Assembly (NCBI GenBank): GCA_009908535.1
Contig: JAAAOD010000212.1
Span: 1-7,930, forward strand
DNA length: 7,930 nucleotides
Origin: Verrucomicrobiota bacterium
GTDB taxonomy: Bacteria > Verrucomicrobiota > Verrucomicrobiia > Opitutales > Oceanipulchritudinaceae
Direction of reading: 5' to 3'
The notes below the pieces were generated by a model that did not search any database, was not told where the DNA came from, and saw only the letters and a list, made by a program, of their open reading frames with translations. The number at the start of each line of letters is the position of its first letter. The stretch's first letter is position 1. Of this stretch, positions 6,493-7,930 are shown one piece after another. A program made the translations under genes and the position numbers.

Positions 6493-6497
6493 CGGAA

Positions 6498-7930
6498 ATG
6501 GTTGGAAGTCTGCCCGCATGGCGCTGGCCGACTTGCCATGAAATGAACCGGCTGCCCATGCGCAGCCCCTTTCCCCGCCACCGGTCCGTGGCGGCGGCCC
6601 GGGCGGGCAGGGGGAGTCCTTTTGAAAAAAGCCTCGACGGCGAATGGGAGTTTCTCGGCCTCGCGCGTCCGGAGGAAGTGACGGACACCATGCTGGCTTC
6701 CCCCGCCAGAGACCTGGATTGGGGAACGATGCCGGTGCCCGCCAACTGGACCCTGCACGGCTTCGGACAACCGCACTACACGAACGTGCGGATGCCTTTT
6801 CCCGGCGATCCGCCGGAAGTGCCGGACGCGAATCCGACCGGGGTCTACCGGCGGTGTTTCCGCATCGCGAAGGAGTGGCAGGGCCGGCCGCTGCATCTCG
6901 AGGTAGGCGGGGCGGAAAGCGTCCTCTTCGTGTTCTGCAACGGTCGCTTCGTGGGCATGGGAAAGGACAGCCGGCTCGCGAGCGAATTCGACCTCACTCC
7001 GTTTGCGGATCCCGGGAAGGAGAACCTGCTCGTCCTGGTCGTGGTGAAGTGGTCGGATGCCAGTTATGTCGAGGACCAGGACCAGTGGTGGATGGGGGGG
7101 CTTCATCGCGGGGTGCGCCTTCTTTCCCCTGCCCCCGTTCATATGGCCGATGTACAGTTGCGCGCGGAGGTGAGCGACGATCTCGGCGCAGGGACGCTCA
7201 GCGGCTGGGTCCGGGTGCGCTCAGAGACCGGAGGGGAAAAGAAAATCCGACTCGCATGGCAGCTGCTCGATCCGGGCGGCAAGCCCGTCGGGGAAAAGGA
7301 AAGCACGATTCTTCCCGGGCGGTGCGGCCACCTTGACCAGCTGCACCGCGAAGCGAAGTTTGAGATCAAGGTCGACCGGCCCCTGCTCTGGAACGCCGAG
7401 GAGCCGCAGCTCTACACCCTGACGCTCGAACTCACCTGCGGCCGCGCACGGGAGGCCACCGTCCTCACCACCGCCTTCCGGAAGGTGGAAATCCGTTCCG
7501 GCCAGCTATGCCTGAACGGACAGCCCCTGCGCATCCACGGCGTCAATCGTCACGAGCACGATCCCGACCATGGCAAGGCGGTTCCCCTGGCCCGCATGTG
7601 GGAAGACGCGCGCCTCATGAAGGCCCTTAACCTCAACGCCGTGCGCACCTCCCATTATCCCGCCGATCCGCGGTGGTATGACATCTGCGACAAAGTCGGC
7701 CTCTATGTCGTGGACGAGGCCAACATTGAATCCCATGCCTTCCACAACACCCTCTGCCGCGACCCCGCCTATGCCACCGCCTTTCTTGAGCGGGTGAAGC
7801 GCATGGTTCTCCGCGACAAGAACCATCCCTGCGTCCTTCTCTGGTCGCTTGGCAACGAATCCGGTTACGGGCCGAACCACGACGCCGCCGCGGCATGGAC
7901 GCGCCACTACGATCCCGGCCGCCCGTTGCA
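6498..7930 (+). CDS. lacZ-like: LacZ-type beta-galactosidase, glycoside hydrolase family 2 (3' end outside window)
   Basis: The frame is open for 477 codons to the window edge, against about 1,020 residues in E. coli LacZ, so roughly half the protein is present. The start at 6498 is preferred over 6543. It has the ribosome-binding site, and only this form keeps the family's W-x-x-P-x5-NRLP N-terminal signature (W8 to P20). The order matches LacZ: sugar-binding beta domain (SLDGEWEF at 45-52, NWTLHGF, YTNV), Ig-like domain, then the start of the catalytic TIM barrel. Residues equivalent to LacZ active-site positions are present: N96 (N102), D195 of EDQD (D201), the NRHEH pair at 352-354, H386 in TSHYP (H391), Mg ligands E411 and H413 (E416, H418), and the acid/base E454 in WSLGNESGYG (E461). 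The nucleophile Glu lies beyond the window. No signal peptide is seen, so it probably acts in the cytoplasm on imported beta-galactosides. It is divergent from the oxidoreductase and shares its control region. Confidence 0.95.
   Translation, partial: MVGSLPAWRWPTCHEMNRLPMRSPFPRHRSVAAARAGRGSPFEKSLDGEWEFLGLARPEEVTDTMLASPARDLDWGTMPVPANWTLHGFGQPHYTNVRMPFPGDPPEVPDANPTGVYRRCFRIAKEWQGRPLHLEVGGAESVLFVFCNGRFVGMGKDSRLASEFDLTPFADPGKENLLVLVVVKWSDASYVEDQDQWWMGGLHRGVRLLSPAPVHMADVQLRAEVSDDLGAGTLSGWVRVRSETGGEKKIRLAWQLLDPGGKPVGEKESTILPGRCGHLDQLHREAKFEIKVDRPLLWNAEEPQLYTLTLELTCGRAREATVLTTAFRKVEIRSGQLCLNGQPLRIHGVNRHEHDPDHGKAVPLARMWEDARLMKALNLNAVRTSHYPADPRWYDICDKVGLYVVDEANIESHAFHNTLCRDPAYATAFLERVKRMVLRDKNHPCVLLWSLGNESGYGPNHDAAAAWTRHYDPGRPL

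Noticed and set aside
5767..6546. A 259-codon plus-strand frame opposite the oxidoreductase N-terminus
   Set aside because: It is antisense to a well-supported Rossmann-fold gene and shows no recognisable domain.
6273..7142. A 289-codon minus-strand frame over the control region and the beta-galactosidase
   Set aside because: It overlaps a clear LacZ-type gene and the oxidoreductase start, and its translation is low-complexity with no family features.
1..7930. CRISPR array, tRNA, insertion sequence or phage genes
   Set aside because: No regularly spaced direct repeats, cloverleaf-like sequence, transposase motifs or terminal inverted repeats were seen by eye on either strand.

Overview
The window is about 60% GC and gene-dense, and holds six protein-coding genes. 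Five are on the minus strand and one is on the plus strand. Two genes run off the ends. The style of the exported proteins suggests a polysaccharide-degrading member of the Verrucomicrobiota (Opitutia-like) or a related PVC-group bacterium. The clues are a Big_7-type Ig domain followed by a short Asp/Gly-rich 'DADGDG..NG.EYL' segment near the C-terminus, and an N-terminal dockerin followed by Ig-like and carboxypeptidase-regulatory-like modules. This placement rests on recalled family style, not on a search.

Left region (1-2270, minus strand). Two exported-protein genes lie 44 bp apart and probably form one transcription unit. The upstream gene (1125-2270) encodes a signal peptide, a cohesin-like beta-sandwich, an Ig domain and a calcium-loop-like tail. 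The downstream gene (1080 to beyond base 1) encodes a signal peptide, two complete dockerin-type calcium loops, an SbsA-type Ig-like domain and a carboxypeptidase-regulatory-like fold, and continues out of the window. A cohesin-like protein next to a dockerin protein suggests a matched pair that assembles outside the cytoplasm. This is the most interesting observation in the window.

Middle region (2451-4845, minus strand). A complete ABC exporter half-transporter (3097-4845) is followed 160 bp later by a small two-helix membrane protein with a PH-like cytosolic tail (2451-2936). A 180-bp gap with a hairpin and an AT-rich promoter-like stretch separates these from the cohesin gene.

Right region (5011-7930). 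A Gfo/Idh/MocA-family oxidoreductase (5011-6330, minus) and a LacZ-type GH2 beta-galactosidase (6498 onward, plus, cut by the window edge) are transcribed divergently from a 167-bp control region. That region contains a near-consensus LacI-family operator (6381-6394), a perfect 6+3+6 inverted repeat (6407-6421) and two symmetrical promoter-like elements sharing one TATA core. This looks like a sugar-responsive carbohydrate-use locus. No tRNA, rRNA, CRISPR array or insertion sequence was seen.
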